NCBI GenBank assembly: GCA_965279065.1
Contig: OZ257134.1
Location: forward strand, 1 to 64,000
Direction of reading: 5' to 3'
DNA from: JAKAXS01 sp965279065
GTDB lineage: Bacteria > Pseudomonadota > Alphaproteobacteria > Rhizobiales > Hyphomicrobiaceae
Length of the DNA: 64,000 nucleotides
The translations under genes and the position numbers were made by a program. Position 1 is the stretch's first letter; each line of letters starts with the position of its first letter. Shown piece after piece: positions 53,525 to 62,826 of the stretch. The notes below the pieces were generated by a model, which saw only the letters and a program-made list of their open reading frames with translations, was not told the origin of the DNA and made no database searches.

Positions 53525-54148
53525 TCAGACGAGGCCAGCCTGCTTGAGATAGTTATAGGCTTGGATGATCTCGCGCAACTTGTCCTCGGACTGCTTGTCG
53601 CCCCCGTTCGCGTCCGGATGGTGCAACTTAACCAGTTCCTTGAACTTGGACTTGATGTCCTCTTTCGAGGCTTTGGCGTCCAGATGCAGTGCATCGAGCG
53701 ACTTTTTCTCGATCGGCCGCAGCGAGCGCTTGCGATCGGCCGGCTCCTCCCGCGCCTTCTGCGCGCGCCAGGCGAAGAAATTGGCGCCGCCGGCAGCTCC
53801 CGCGTCCGGCTTGCCTTCGCGGCCGTCTTTCGTGCCGTGGGCCCAGGCATTGGCACCCACCTTCCACGTCGGCCGGTGCCCGGTCAGCGCGTCCTTCTGG
53901 AAGTCACGCACCTCGTTGTCGCTCATGCCGTCGAAATAGTTATACGAGGCGTTGTACTGGCGCACGTGGTCCATGCAGAAGCAGAAGTAATCTCCGTCCC
54001 GTCCCCGGCCCATCGGCGCGCGGTACGGCCCTGGCTTGTCGCAGCCCTTCCACTGGCACGGCGGATCGCTCTCCGGCCGCGCCGAATCGCCGGCGCGCTT
54101 GTTGCGCGACACGCGGATGGAGTCGAAATACTTCGATTGCAGCTTCAT
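53525..54148 (-). CDS. DnaJ (J-domain) protein
   Basis: A 207-residue protein with a C-terminal J-domain (LDALHLDAKASKEDIKSKFKEL, then LHHPDANGGD with the HPD motif that stimulates DnaK). The N-terminal half starts MKLQSKYFDSIRVSRNK and holds PCQWKGCDKPGPYRAP, with a possible metal-binding Cys pair plus FCMDH. This architecture is usual in Rhizobiales, next to cobS and bolA. I chose the ATG at 54148 for the conserved start; a TTG at 54184 would add 12 residues. Confidence 0.93.
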   Translation of the reverse strand: MKLQSKYFDSIRVSRNKRAGDSARPESDPPCQWKGCDKPGPYRAPMGRGRDGDYFCFCMDHVRQYNASYNYFDGMSDNEVRDFQKDALTGHRPTWKVGANAWAHGTKDGREGKPDAGAAGGANFFAWRAQKAREEPADRKRSLRPIEKKSLDALHLDAKASKEDIKSKFKELVKLHHPDANGGDKQSEDKLREIIQAYNYLKQAGLV

Positions 54149-54294
54149 GTGGCCAAGTATGATCTCATGCTCCGCGCCGTACAAGGCGAGCGGATGCTAT
54201 TGCACGTCCAACGCGCCTATTGCGCGCTTGCTTCTGTCAGCGAGAGTTTGCGAAATAGGGGTCAGAACAATAGCATTTCCAGAAGGGCAAAGCG

Positions 54295-54579
54295 ATGGCG
54301 CCGACAGCGGCAGAAACTCGCATCCGTGAAAAATTGATGGTCGCGTTGGAGCCGATACGGCTTGACGTCGTCAACGAAAGCGAGTTGCACGCCGGTCACC
54401 GGGGCTCGCCCGGTACCGGCGAGAGTCATTTCCGTCTCCTGATCGTGTCCTCGAAGTTTTCCGGCCGGTCACGATTGGAACGTCATCGCCTCGTCAATGC
54501 GGCGCTGGAAGGTGAGATGCCGCCCATTCACGCGCTTGCCATTTCGGCGTTCGCCCCCGGCGAACCGATTCGCGCCTAG
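54295..54579 (+). CDS. BolA family protein
   Basis: A 94-residue BolA-like protein, probably acting with monothiol glutaredoxin in Fe-S/iron signalling. RIREKLMVALEPIRLDVVNES, the GESHFRLLIVSSKFSGRSRLERHRLVN core with the His-containing helix-turn-helix, and MPPIHALAISAFAPGE are all family-typical. AGGGCAAAGCG precedes the ATG at 54295. It is divergent from the DnaJ-like gene. Confidence 0.95.
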   Translation: MAPTAAETRIREKLMVALEPIRLDVVNESELHAGHRGSPGTGESHFRLLIVSSKFSGRSRLERHRLVNAALEGEMPPIHALAISAFAPGEPIRA

Positions 54580-54588
54580 CATGTAAGT

Positions 54589-54625
54589 AAAAAAGCTAGA
54601 GCCACGTTTCAAGGTGGCCCTAGCT
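54589..54625 (-). terminator. Terminator of the His-rich secreted protein gene
   Basis: On the minus strand a 12-bp stem with one G-U wobble (AGCTAGGGCCAC with GTGGCTCTAGCT) encloses an 8-base loop and is followed by a run of five T (54593-54589). It lies 40 bases after the stop of the minus-strand gene and just behind bolA. Confidence 0.85.
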
Positions 54626-54664
54626 CCCCGCTAAACCTGAGTGTCGAAACCCGCCGTCTCGCGC

Positions 54665-54964
54665 TTACCAGTCGCGATGGCACCGCCGCACGATCCGGCA
54701 TCCCCAGTAGCCGCAGCGGCGTACGTATCCGCAGTGGCGATGATGCCAATGCCGGCGATGCCAATGATGCCGGTGCCACCGGTGGTGATGCCAACGGCGA
54801 TGATGATGCCGGCGCCAATGCACCGGAGTCGCCTCGCTGGCCGACTGTGCGGCGACGCTGCGCGCCGCCTCGGAGGTCACGGGTGCCGCTTGCGCCGATC
54901 CCGCTACGAAAGCCAGCGACAGGATGGCGCCTGCGATCGCCGCCTTGAACGTTGTCCTCGTCAT
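54665..54964 (-). CDS. Small secreted His/Arg/Trp-rich protein
   Basis: A 99-residue protein with a signal peptide (FKAAIAGAILSLAFVAGSAQA) and a mature part dominated by repeats of His, Arg and Trp (VHWRRHHHRRWHHHRWHRHH), ending CGYVRRCGYWGCRIVRRC with four Cys. The composition suggests metal binding or envelope association in the periplasm. Similar short His-rich exported proteins are frequent in Hyphomicrobiales. The ATG at 54964 has GGGAG ten bases upstream, and a clear terminator follows. Function unknown. Confidence 0.78.
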   Translation of the reverse strand: MTRTTFKAAIAGAILSLAFVAGSAQAAPVTSEAARSVAAQSASEATPVHWRRHHHRRWHHHRWHRHHWHRRHWHHRHCGYVRRCGYWGCRIVRRCHRDW

Positions 54965-55162
54965 CGTTGTTTCGTCTCCCTTGTGATCAGCCGCACTCTG
55001 CGGTGCCGGGCTGCATTTCGATACGCGCAACGGAAGGCTGCACCGTCCGTCGTGCAGGTCCAGGGCCGAGCCGAAGCTTGGCCTATCAAGAGCTGAAGTC
55101 CTGGCGAGCTTAGGGGAACCCCGCGCAGGTCACCTAGAATTTAGGTCCGCGAAGGTGAACCG

Positions 55163-56641
55163 TTACTGAACGCGGCGACCGGCAGACACGAGCGTGTCCT
55201 CTTGGGTGACCGCGGGCCAGTAGACGTCGCGCAAGAATCGCCAGACCCCGATCCCGTAGTCCGACGCCGCCGTAAGGATCCGCCCGCTGCGCAAATGCAC
55301 GTACCCGCGCACGAAGTAGAGCTCCACCGTGTCCGGCTTTCGCTTGATCATCTTGGTGAGATCGTCGGCCGCCGCGACGTAGTCGCCTTTCAACATGTGC
55401 GTGGACGCAAGCGCTTCAAAGAGACCGTCTGACGTATCACCGAGTTCGATCGCCTTGGAATAATCGACGATCGCGCCCGCGTAGTCCTTTTGCGAGCGCA
55501 TGTATTTCGCCCGCGCGACGTAGACCGGCGAAGCCTCCGGAGCGACCTCGATCAGCTTGGCATAGTCGGCGAGAATGGCTGTCTTCGCGTCCTCGCCATC
55601 CTCGGCCTGATAGTGACTGATCCGGGCCCAATAGTTTGGTTCCGACTTGGGATCGAGTGCGATCGCGCTATTGAGGTCGATCAGCGCCGCCTTGCGGTCA
55701 TTGTTGGCGCTGTACAGCCGCGACCGTGTTTCCAGCGGCGCCGCCACGCCCGGCTGCAGCTCCACCAGCTTGGTCGCATCCGCAATGGCCTTGTCCAGCT
55801 GCTGGCTCGTCTCGTAGTGGCTGGCGCGCCACGTATAGCCCTGGATAGGGTCGATCTCGATCATCTTGTCGACATCGGCCATGGCCGCTTCAGACCGGCC
55901 CATGCGGAACAGCGCATAAGCGCGCTGGGCATAGCCGTCGATCACGCCGGGTTTGAGCGCCACGACCTTGTCATGCTCAGCAATGCAGTCGTCTTGCCGC
56001 CCGCGACCTTCGAGGTAGGTCGCTTTGAGCCAATGCGTGGTCCATTCGTTGGGATCGAGCGCCAGGACCTTGTCGTAGTCGGCCAGCGTCGCCTCGTCGT
56101 TCTCCATCAGCGCATGGACCTGGGCGCGCTGGCTATAGCTATCCACCGCGTCCGGCTGCAGCTCGACGACTTTCGTCAGGTCTTTCAGCGCTTCCGCATA
56201 GCGTTGGTCCGTGCGCAGCGTCCGTGCGCGGGCCCGATAGTGGGAAGCGTCTTGGGGAACCAGTTCAATGGCGTGCCCGAAGTCGCTGAGAGCCTCCTCG
56301 GTCTCGCCGTTCATGTAGCGCACGTCGCCGCGCGCCGCGTAGGTCTCGGCCGACGTGTTGTCCAACGCGATCGCCTGATCCAGGTCCTCGATCGCCTTTG
56401 CGTAGTCGCCCGTCAGCTTGTGGATTCTGGCGCGATCCCGATAGGCCTGCACGTCGTTGCGATCGCGCGCGATCAGCTGCGCACAGTCCGCCATGCCTCT
56501 ATTTGCAATCTCCGTCGTCTCTGCAATTGCCCCCGCCCTGCACGACTGGCGCAGATCCTGAATGTCGTCGGCGCGCGCGTCGGGTCCAAGGCTAGATGCG
56601 ATCGCGGCGGTCAAGACTAGGGCAGCAGTCCTCGCAAGCAT
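55163..56641 (-). CDS. Exported TPR-repeat protein
   Basis: A 492-residue secreted protein (signal LARTAALVLTAAIASSLG, cleavage near PDARA-DD) made of about twelve tetratricopeptide repeats, such as YAKAIEDLDQAIALDNTSAE and YAEALKDLTKVVELQPDAVD. It ends in an Arg/Trp-rich segment (GVWRFLRDVYWPAV). It is probably a periplasmic protein-interaction scaffold. Three consecutive ATG codons (56647, 56644, 56641) follow GGAG directly; the third has the best spacing. The partners are unknown. Confidence 0.87.
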   Translation of the reverse strand: MLARTAALVLTAAIASSLGPDARADDIQDLRQSCRAGAIAETTEIANRGMADCAQLIARDRNDVQAYRDRARIHKLTGDYAKAIEDLDQAIALDNTSAETYAARGDVRYMNGETEEALSDFGHAIELVPQDASHYRARARTLRTDQRYAEALKDLTKVVELQPDAVDSYSQRAQVHALMENDEATLADYDKVLALDPNEWTTHWLKATYLEGRGRQDDCIAEHDKVVALKPGVIDGYAQRAYALFRMGRSEAAMADVDKMIEIDPIQGYTWRASHYETSQQLDKAIADATKLVELQPGVAAPLETRSRLYSANNDRKAALIDLNSAIALDPKSEPNYWARISHYQAEDGEDAKTAILADYAKLIEVAPEASPVYVARAKYMRSQKDYAGAIVDYSKAIELGDTSDGLFEALASTHMLKGDYVAAADDLTKMIKRKPDTVELYFVRGYVHLRSGRILTAASDYGIGVWRFLRDVYWPAVTQEDTLVSAGRRVQ

Positions 56642-56787
56642 CATCATCTCCGTAGGGTCGTAACGTCCGTAGTCTGCACACGCGCCGCCGTAGCACAACA
56701 AGCGCGGTCGCGGAGTCACGCTGGAAACATGCGGCCAACGGCGCGGGCTAAGGCTTATTTCTGCACTGTGCGGCGAAATTGGCGCAG

Positions 56788-58098
56788 CTATAGCCGCGGT
56801 GCCGTCATGTCACCCGCGGTTTCCGCACCGCCGGCGTCCACGGGTTTGACACGGATTGCCGAAATCTTGTTGCGCGTCTTGCGCAGGATCTCGAAGCGAT
56901 ACCCGTAGAACGTGAACACTTGCCCCGGCTCGGGGATGGTCTGCGCTTCGTGGATCACCAGGCCGGCCATCGTCGTCGCCTCTTCGTCCGGCAGGTCCCA
57001 GTTCATGTGCCGGTTGAGATCGCGGATGGCGACCGTGCCATCCACGTTCACGGTGCCGTCGGCCTGCACGCGGATATGCGCCTCGTGCGTGTCGTGCTCG
57101 TCGGCGATCTGCCCCACGATCTCTTCCAGGATGTCTTCCAGCGAGATCAGTCCCTGCACTTCGCCGTACTCGTCCACCACCAGCGCCATCTGTGCCTTGC
57201 GCTTCAGGAACGCGTTGAGCTGGTGCTTCACCGCCGTGGTGTCCGGCACGAACCACGGCGGCGTCGCAAAGCTCATGATGTCGAGCTTCGAGATGTCCCA
57301 GGCTGACCGGCCGAGCGCGATCAGCAGGTCCTTGGTGTGCAGGACGCCGACGATGTTTTCCGGTTCGTCGCGCCAGATCGGCATGCGGGTGTATTGCGAG
57401 TGGAGGATCTCGTCGACGATGGCCTGCGGCGGCTCGTCGGCATTCAACGTTTCCATCTTGGTGCGATGGATCATGATGTCGGCGACCTGCAGGTCGCGTA
57501 GGTCCAGCACGCCGCCCAGCATCTCCGCGTCGTGCCGCGCGACCGTGCCTTCCTTCGTTTGCAGATCGATCGTGCCGCGAATCTCCTCATGCGCGGCCAG
57601 GATGTTTGCGGCATCGTCCCGCGTCGACGGCGTCAGCTTGAGGATCCAGCGCACGATGAGCTCGATCGTCTTGGTGGCCGGCGTCAAGGCAATGACGATA
57701 AGGCGCATCACCGGCGCCACCATCAGCGCCACCTTGTCCGGCGAGACGAGGGCGTACGTCTTCGGCAGCACCGCCGCGAAGACGACGATCAGCAACGTCA
57801 TGACGACGGTGGCGTAGATCAGTCCCACGTCGCCCACCAGCATGACGGCGAGGCTGGACGCCAGTGCCGACGCCAGCACATCGACCAGCGTATTTCCTAA
57901 AAGCACCGTCCCGATCATCTTCTCGGGCGTCGACAGCAGCCTGTTGACGCCTTTGGCTCCGGCATGGCCCTCCTGCTCCATCGCGTGCATGCGTGCGCGC
58001 GAGGCGGCCGTCAGCGCTGTTTCACTGCCGTTGAAGAACGCCGAAAGCGCGATCAGCGCGACGATGGCGAGGAGAATGAGACCAAGCTCGAGCGACAT
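56788..58098 (-). CDS. CorC/HlyC (CNNM-type) transporter-associated protein
   Basis: A 436-residue membrane protein of the hemolysin/CNNM family implicated in Mg2+/Co2+ homeostasis. An N-terminal DUF21 domain has about four membrane segments (LGLILLAIVALIALSAFFNGSETALTAAS). Paired CBS domains follow (VADIMIHRTKMETLNADEPP and AQMALVVDEYGEVQGLISLEDILEEIVGQI). A C-terminal CorC_HlyC domain ends the protein (NRHMNWDLPDEEATTMAGLV). All parts are intact. It is 15 bases downstream of the symporter gene on the same strand. Confidence 0.94.
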   Translation of the reverse strand: MSLELGLILLAIVALIALSAFFNGSETALTAASRARMHAMEQEGHAGAKGVNRLLSTPEKMIGTVLLGNTLVDVLASALASSLAVMLVGDVGLIYATVVMTLLIVVFAAVLPKTYALVSPDKVALMVAPVMRLIVIALTPATKTIELIVRWILKLTPSTRDDAANILAAHEEIRGTIDLQTKEGTVARHDAEMLGGVLDLRDLQVADIMIHRTKMETLNADEPPQAIVDEILHSQYTRMPIWRDEPENIVGVLHTKDLLIALGRSAWDISKLDIMSFATPPWFVPDTTAVKHQLNAFLKRKAQMALVVDEYGEVQGLISLEDILEEIVGQIADEHDTHEAHIRVQADGTVNVDGTVAIRDLNRHMNWDLPDEEATTMAGLVIHEAQTIPEPGQVFTFYGYRFEILRKTRNKISAIRVKPVDAGGAETAGDMTAPRL

Positions 58099-58113
58099 GG
58101 CAGCGGGTGCGTC

Positions 58114-60186
58114 CTATGCGTCCGTCGGCGACACGGCCTGGGACTTGACCTGGCGCCGGCGAGTGGCCTCGGCAAACTGCAGCGCCTCGACCGATGGCCG
58201 GCGCGTCAGCAGGCTTACCAGAATGATCATAAGGAATCCCAACGGCAAGCCGAACACCGCTGCCGCTGAATTGTGGATTCCTAGCCAGTTGGCCGCGCCG
58301 GCCCTGAAAGGCGTGCCGCGAGCATACGTTAGCAACGCCGCCTCGGCGGCGGTCTTGCCTTCCGGGCTCGCCCTTTCCGCGACCGCCGTGAGGTCGGCGA
58401 GTTTCTTTCCGGCTGTTGGCCCCGCGTCGGAGAGCGATCCCGTCGCCCCGTAGAACGAGAGCGGCGTCAACTGGCTGCCGCCTATATAGCTCAACGTGAC
58501 CGCGAGCCCTGTGAGCATTCCCGCGATGGCGCCCGCACGCGTCGCCCGCGTCCACCAGATGCCGAGCACCAGCACCGGAAACAGCCCAGCCGCTGCAATC
58601 GAGAATGTCCAAGCCACCAACGCCGTCAGGTCAACCGGCTGCCACAATGCCACGCCGGCCGCCCCCGCAACTCCTACCACCGCCGCCATCCGCAGCGGCA
58701 GCGTCGACCCTTCCCGATAGCGCTGGCCGAGATCTCGGCCAAGGCACAGCGCAACGGCCCAGGCCGTCGCCAATGCAGTTGCGACCGCCGCCAAGATGGC
58801 CCCGATTGCGAACAGGATGGTCCATCCCGCCGAAAGCCCCACCAGCGCAAATCCGAGGAACGTCGCGCGGGCCGGCTCGATCGCGATTGCGCTTTGCGTC
58901 AGCTTGCCGGATTTGTTCCCGGCCGCCGTGGCTGCCACAGGCAGGATCGTGCCGCGCCAGGTTTCGAAGCGCAGCGCCACGCCGTCCGCACCGGCACCCC
59001 GGGCGGCCTGAATCAGCGCACTCTTCACCTGTGGCTTCAGCTCAGACCAAGCCGCAAATGTCTCGGGCCACGCATCCTGCAGGTGCGACCCGATCGCAGC
59101 CGCATCGCTGGCCTCCGCACGCATCGCATCGACGACGCGATCGTACAGGCTGAAGGAAACGCCATGCACGCTGACGTCGTCGCGTCCAAAGACCTCCGGC
59201 ACCTCCGCGAACGGCACGCCCTTGGCAATGAAGCTGTAGATCTCGTGTTTCGTCAGCGCCGCATAGGCCGGGATCGCCGCCAGCACCACGGTCGTGAACA
59301 GCAGCGCCCAAGCCATCGCCATCCGCGTCTGTCGCACGCCGGTGGTGACGGCCGCCCGCATCAGTACGTGCGGTAGCACCGCCGTCCCTGCCATCAGGCA
59401 CACGATGAGAGCAAGCGTATTGATGTAGTCGACCTGCAGGAACGGCCGCAGGTGCGGTTTCAAGCTGCGCGCGTCCGCCAGCCCTTCGGAGATCATTTTG
59501 ACCTCCAGCTGCTGCAGGTCTTGCAGCGTCTGCCCGTAGGCGAGGGGCCCCGCCGGATTGCCATGCTTGACGAGCGTCAGCACGCCCAGCGGCGCCAGAT
59601 AGGCGACAAGGATTGCAATGAGCAGCCCTGCGCCGAGCCACGTTGCGGCGCGCATGCCACCGGCCGCGAGTACGATCGCAATCACGATCGCGGAGCCGCC
59701 GATCGCCGGCACCTCCGGCACGCTCAGCGCCCGGTTGGCGACATCGCCGATGGCTGACAACTGAGCAACCAGCAGCACGAAACTGAGCGCCAAGACGACT
59801 GCCGTTCCCAGCAGCGGCAGCAACCGCCCGCCATAGCGCAGCGCCAGGAACTCAGGCACCGTTACCGCGCCGGACGCGCGAAACGACGGAGCAATCAGGA
59901 CGCCCATCAGCACGAGCCCCGCAGACAGTCCCAGAACCCAGGCCAGGCCGTCGCTCCCGAGTACGAACAGCGTACCGGCCAGGCCAAGAAAGGGGCCGGC
60001 GGAGATAAATGCCGCGCTGGTGGCCATGCCGTTGCAAACGGCCGGCACTTTTCGATCGGCAGCCTGCAAGGCATCAGCGCGCCTGCTCCCCGCCATGAGG
60101 CCGACCGCCACGACCGCGGCGGCGACCGCGAGCAGTAGTCCGGTATTGAAGTCGATGGCCGCGGACTGCTGCATGGCCCCGCTCAC
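58114..60186 (-). CDS. Sodium:solute symporter large subunit (VC_2705/ActP-like)
   Basis: A 690-residue Na+/solute symporter of the SSS family, with about 13 transmembrane helices. VPAVCNGMATSAAFISAGPFLGLAGTLF and VTVPEFLALRYGGRLLP match the acetate-permease-like branch. A long soluble insert lies near residues 340-430 (DAMRAEASDAAAIGSHLQDAW onward), as in the two-component VC_2705-type symporters. The start overlaps the stop of the DUF4212-like gene by four bases, which supports a two-subunit system. The substrate is probably a short organic acid, unproven. Confidence 0.9.
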   Translation of the reverse strand: MSGAMQQSAAIDFNTGLLLAVAAAVVAVGLMAGSRRADALQAADRKVPAVCNGMATSAAFISAGPFLGLAGTLFVLGSDGLAWVLGLSAGLVLMGVLIAPSFRASGAVTVPEFLALRYGGRLLPLLGTAVVLALSFVLLVAQLSAIGDVANRALSVPEVPAIGGSAIVIAIVLAAGGMRAATWLGAGLLIAILVAYLAPLGVLTLVKHGNPAGPLAYGQTLQDLQQLEVKMISEGLADARSLKPHLRPFLQVDYINTLALIVCLMAGTAVLPHVLMRAAVTTGVRQTRMAMAWALLFTTVVLAAIPAYAALTKHEIYSFIAKGVPFAEVPEVFGRDDVSVHGVSFSLYDRVVDAMRAEASDAAAIGSHLQDAWPETFAAWSELKPQVKSALIQAARGAGADGVALRFETWRGTILPVAATAAGNKSGKLTQSAIAIEPARATFLGFALVGLSAGWTILFAIGAILAAVATALATAWAVALCLGRDLGQRYREGSTLPLRMAAVVGVAGAAGVALWQPVDLTALVAWTFSIAAAGLFPVLVLGIWWTRATRAGAIAGMLTGLAVTLSYIGGSQLTPLSFYGATGSLSDAGPTAGKKLADLTAVAERASPEGKTAAEAALLTYARGTPFRAGAANWLGIHNSAAAVFGLPLGFLMIILVSLLTRRPSVEALQFAEATRRRQVKSQAVSPTDA

Positions 60187-60587
60187 GCCCCGTCCGCATC
60201 ATCGATGCGGCTCTGCCAGCCCGCGTAGACGAAGAGCAGCGCGACGAACACAATCAGCGCGCCCTGCCCCATGGCGTAGAGACCGAGCGGAAAGCCGGCA
60301 ATTTTCAGCAGGTTCATGAGTTCGCTGAGCGCCGGCAGCGTCAACGCAATCAGCAGCGTAAGTCCCGTTGTCGCCAGCACGAGGCCGATCGAGCGCAGCC
60401 GATGCGAGTTCTCGGAGCGGCGCCGTAGCACCCGATAAATTCCGTGTCCGGCCAGCACGACGCCCGGGATCGCGATGGTCGTTGCCACACCGCTACCGAG
60501 CGGAAACACAGTGATGGCGTCAGCCAGACCAAGCGCTATTGCCGCCGCCGCCAGGATCGCCACCAACCCGAGGCCAATTTCGATCAT
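60183..60587 (-). CDS. DUF4212-like small subunit of the solute symporter
   Basis: A 134-residue membrane protein. The C-terminal part FPLGLYAMGQGALIVFVALLFVYAGWQSRID matches the last helix of the DUF4212 symporter small subunit (usually about 90 residues, two helices). Here two additional N-terminal hydrophobic segments (LGLVAILAAAAIALGLADAI, then TIAIPGVVLAGHGIYRVL) precede it. The ATG at 60587 has GCGAG six bases upstream. It is coupled by ATGA to the large subunit. Confidence 0.8.
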   Translation of the reverse strand: MIEIGLGLVAILAAAAIALGLADAITVFPLGSGVATTIAIPGVVLAGHGIYRVLRRRSENSHRLRSIGLVLATTGLTLLIALTLPALSELMNLLKIAGFPLGLYAMGQGALIVFVALLFVYAGWQSRIDDADGA

Positions 60588-60787
60588 TCGGACTCGCTGA
60601 GGTTTATGCCGCGCGGCGAATGCCAGTCGCCGGTGCGCGGAGCGATGCATAAAGCATCGCCCCGGCAGTCTTCCCTAGACTTGGACCGCTTCTTTCGCAG
60701 CGTCTCAGGCGGCCCTGCCCGAACGCGGCGCGAGAATGTGAGGGGAAATGTCGCGTGTCAAGAAGCGGGGGGATCGGGTGGAACGTG

Positions 60788-61435
60788 TCACGACGTTGCA
60801 AACCGGCATTCCTCGTCGGCCGGCAGCGGGTCGCAATCGGATTTTACGACGCAACTGCGCATGGCATCGCGAGTAGCCGTCGAATAGACCCCGTCGATGT
60901 TCCCCTTGTACAGCCCGAACGTCGCCAAACCGCACTGATACAGCTTGACGATTCGCTCCCCGCCGAATCGCACCGCTCGCTCGTAGTCGGCCAGCGCTCG
61001 CGTCGGATTGCCCATCAGCTGATGCACATGCGCTCGCGTATCATGCGCGTGCGCACTGGTCGGCTGCAGCTGGATGGATCTCTCGACATCCCGCATCGCC
61101 CGCGTCGTCTTCCCGGTCTTGTAGTAAGCCCACGCCCGATTGTTCAGCGCGATCGCCGAAGTCGGGTCGAGATCGATGGCATGATCGTAGTCGGGCAGCG
61201 CCCGGTCGTAGCGCCCCTTCAGCGAATAGGCCAACGCCCGCATGGCATACGCGAGGCTCTTCTCGGCCTTGCTGAGGCCCGGCACGTCGAGCAGGCTGGT
61301 GCAACCCGTGATGCGTCGCTCGTTGTCTTCACTGAAGCAGTCGGCAATGGTATCGCTGCGCGCCGCCCCGCCGCACACTGCAGCGATGCCGAGCAACAGG
61401 ATCACCATCACGGCCGGACTTCGCGACTTCACCAC
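60788..61435 (-). CDS. Exported TPR protein with peptidoglycan-binding-like tail
   Basis: A 215-residue secreted protein (signal VMVILLLGIAAVCGGAA) with three or so TPR units (YDRALPDYDHAIDLDPTSAI, then RAMRDVERSIQLQPTSAHAH and RALADYERAVRFGG). The C-terminal part FGLYKGNIDGVYSTATRDAMRSCV resembles the helix of PG_binding_1 domains. Six Cys residues suggest disulfides. It is probably envelope-located. It is unrelated in operon structure to its neighbours. Confidence 0.83.
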   Translation of the reverse strand: MVKSRSPAVMVILLLGIAAVCGGAARSDTIADCFSEDNERRITGCTSLLDVPGLSKAEKSLAYAMRALAYSLKGRYDRALPDYDHAIDLDPTSAIALNNRAWAYYKTGKTTRAMRDVERSIQLQPTSAHAHDTRAHVHQLMGNPTRALADYERAVRFGGERIVKLYQCGLATFGLYKGNIDGVYSTATRDAMRSCVVKSDCDPLPADEECRFATS

Positions 61436-61590
61436 AACGTCGGTCCCCTATGCCTTCCTGCCGACCAAATTAACGCTAAGCAACGGCATAGCGCCATCTT
61501 GAAGCGCAAATGAGGCGCCACGCTTCAACTCTGTGCCTCCTAACACTATGCTAAGACTAGTCATTACGTGTCCATCGGAAGGCTGAACGC

Positions 61591-62826
61591 TTGCCCAAGC
61601 GCATCCTGCTCATCATCGGTGGCGGCATCGCCGCCTACAAGTGTCTCGATCTCATCCGCCGTCTGCGCGAGCGGAGCATGTCCGTGCGCGTCGTCATGAC
61701 CAAGGCGGCCCACGAGTTCGTGACGCCCCTTTCGGTCGGCGCCCTGTCGAATGATCGCGTCTTCACCGACCTGTTCGACCTGAACGACGAACGCGAGATC
61801 GGCCACATCCGTCTGAGCCGCGAGGCCGACCTGATCGTCGTTGCCCCCGCAACGGCCGATCTGCTGGCCAGAATGGCCGGCGGCCACGCCAACGACCTCG
61901 CGACGTCCGTGCTGCTCGCCACCGACAAGCCGGTCCTCGTCGCCCCCGCCATGAATCCACGCATGTGGCTTCATCCTGCGACGCGTCGCAACGTCACCCA
62001 GCTCAAGGCTGACGGCGTCCACGTCGTCGGCCCCGCCGTCGGCGAGATGGCCGAGGCCAACGAAGCCGGGCCCGGCCGCCTCGTCGAAGTGCCGGAACTG
62101 GTTGCCGCCATCGAGGCCAGGCTCAGCGAAAAGCCCGCCACGGCACTAGCGAAGTTGCCGCTCGCCGGCCGTCACGTGCTGATCACGAGCGGCCCGACCC
62201 ACGAGCCCATCGACCCCGTGCGCTACATCGCCAATCGCTCCTCGGGCAAGCAGGGTCACGCCATCGCCGCCGCGGCAGCCCGCGCCGGCGCCCGCGTCAC
62301 GCTCGTCTCGGGCCCCGTGGCGCTGCCCGATCCCTCGGGTGTCGCGGTGCTCCATGTCGAGACCGCCGCCCAGATGCTGGATGCCGTGCGCGAAAGCCTG
62401 CCCGCCGACGTCGCCATCTTCACCGCGGCCGTCGCCGACTGGCGTACTGAAACCGCAGTTGCCTCCAAACTAAAGAAAGCCCGCAACGCCGGTCCACCAA
62501 AGCTCCAGCTCGTCGAGAACGACGATATCCTGCGCGCTGTTGCCTCGTCACTGCATGACCGCCCCACCCTCGTCATCGGATTTGCGGCCGAGACCGATGA
62601 CGTCGTCGCCTACGCCCGCAAGAAGCGCAAATCCAAGGGTGCCGATTGGATCGTCGCCAACGACGTCTCCCCGTCGACCGGCATCATGGGCGGTGATCGC
62701 AATCGCGTCCATCTCGTCACTGTGTCCGGCGTCGAGGACTGGCCCGAAATGGCGAAAGATGATGTCGCCGAGCGGTTGATTGCCCGCGCCGCGGAGCATC
62801 TCAAGCGAACGCGAGTAGCTTCGTGA
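61591..62826 (+). CDS. coaBC: Phosphopantothenoylcysteine decarboxylase/synthetase CoaBC (Dfp)
   Basis: A bifunctional coenzyme A biosynthesis enzyme. The N-terminal flavin-dependent CoaC domain has IIGGGIAAYKCLDLIRRL, the catalytic His in EIGHIRLSREADL and the PAMNPRMW motif. The C-terminal CoaB domain has LITSGPTHEPIDPVRYIANRSSGK and IGFAAETDD. In the CoaC lid, where E. coli has the Cys158 motif ACG-x2-GPGR, this protein reads MAEANEAGPGR without Cys; this may be normal in Rhizobiales. The start is a TTG at 61591 behind GGAAGG. Its stop overlaps dut. Confidence 0.95.
   Translation: MPKRILLIIGGGIAAYKCLDLIRRLRERSMSVRVVMTKAAHEFVTPLSVGALSNDRVFTDLFDLNDEREIGHIRLSREADLIVVAPATADLLARMAGGHANDLATSVLLATDKPVLVAPAMNPRMWLHPATRRNVTQLKADGVHVVGPAVGEMAEANEAGPGRLVEVPELVAAIEARLSEKPATALAKLPLAGRHVLITSGPTHEPIDPVRYIANRSSGKQGHAIAAAAARAGARVTLVSGPVALPDPSGVAVLHVETAAQMLDAVRESLPADVAIFTAAVADWRTETAVASKLKKARNAGPPKLQLVENDDILRAVASSLHDRPTLVIGFAAETDDVVAYARKKRKSKGADWIVANDVSPSTGIMGGDRNRVHLVTVSGVEDWPEMAKDDVAERLIARAAEHLKRTRVAS

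Noticed and set aside
55490..56620. 376-codon plus-strand frame opposite the TPR protein
   Set aside because: A repeat-driven antisense frame mirroring the TPR units; no independent evidence.
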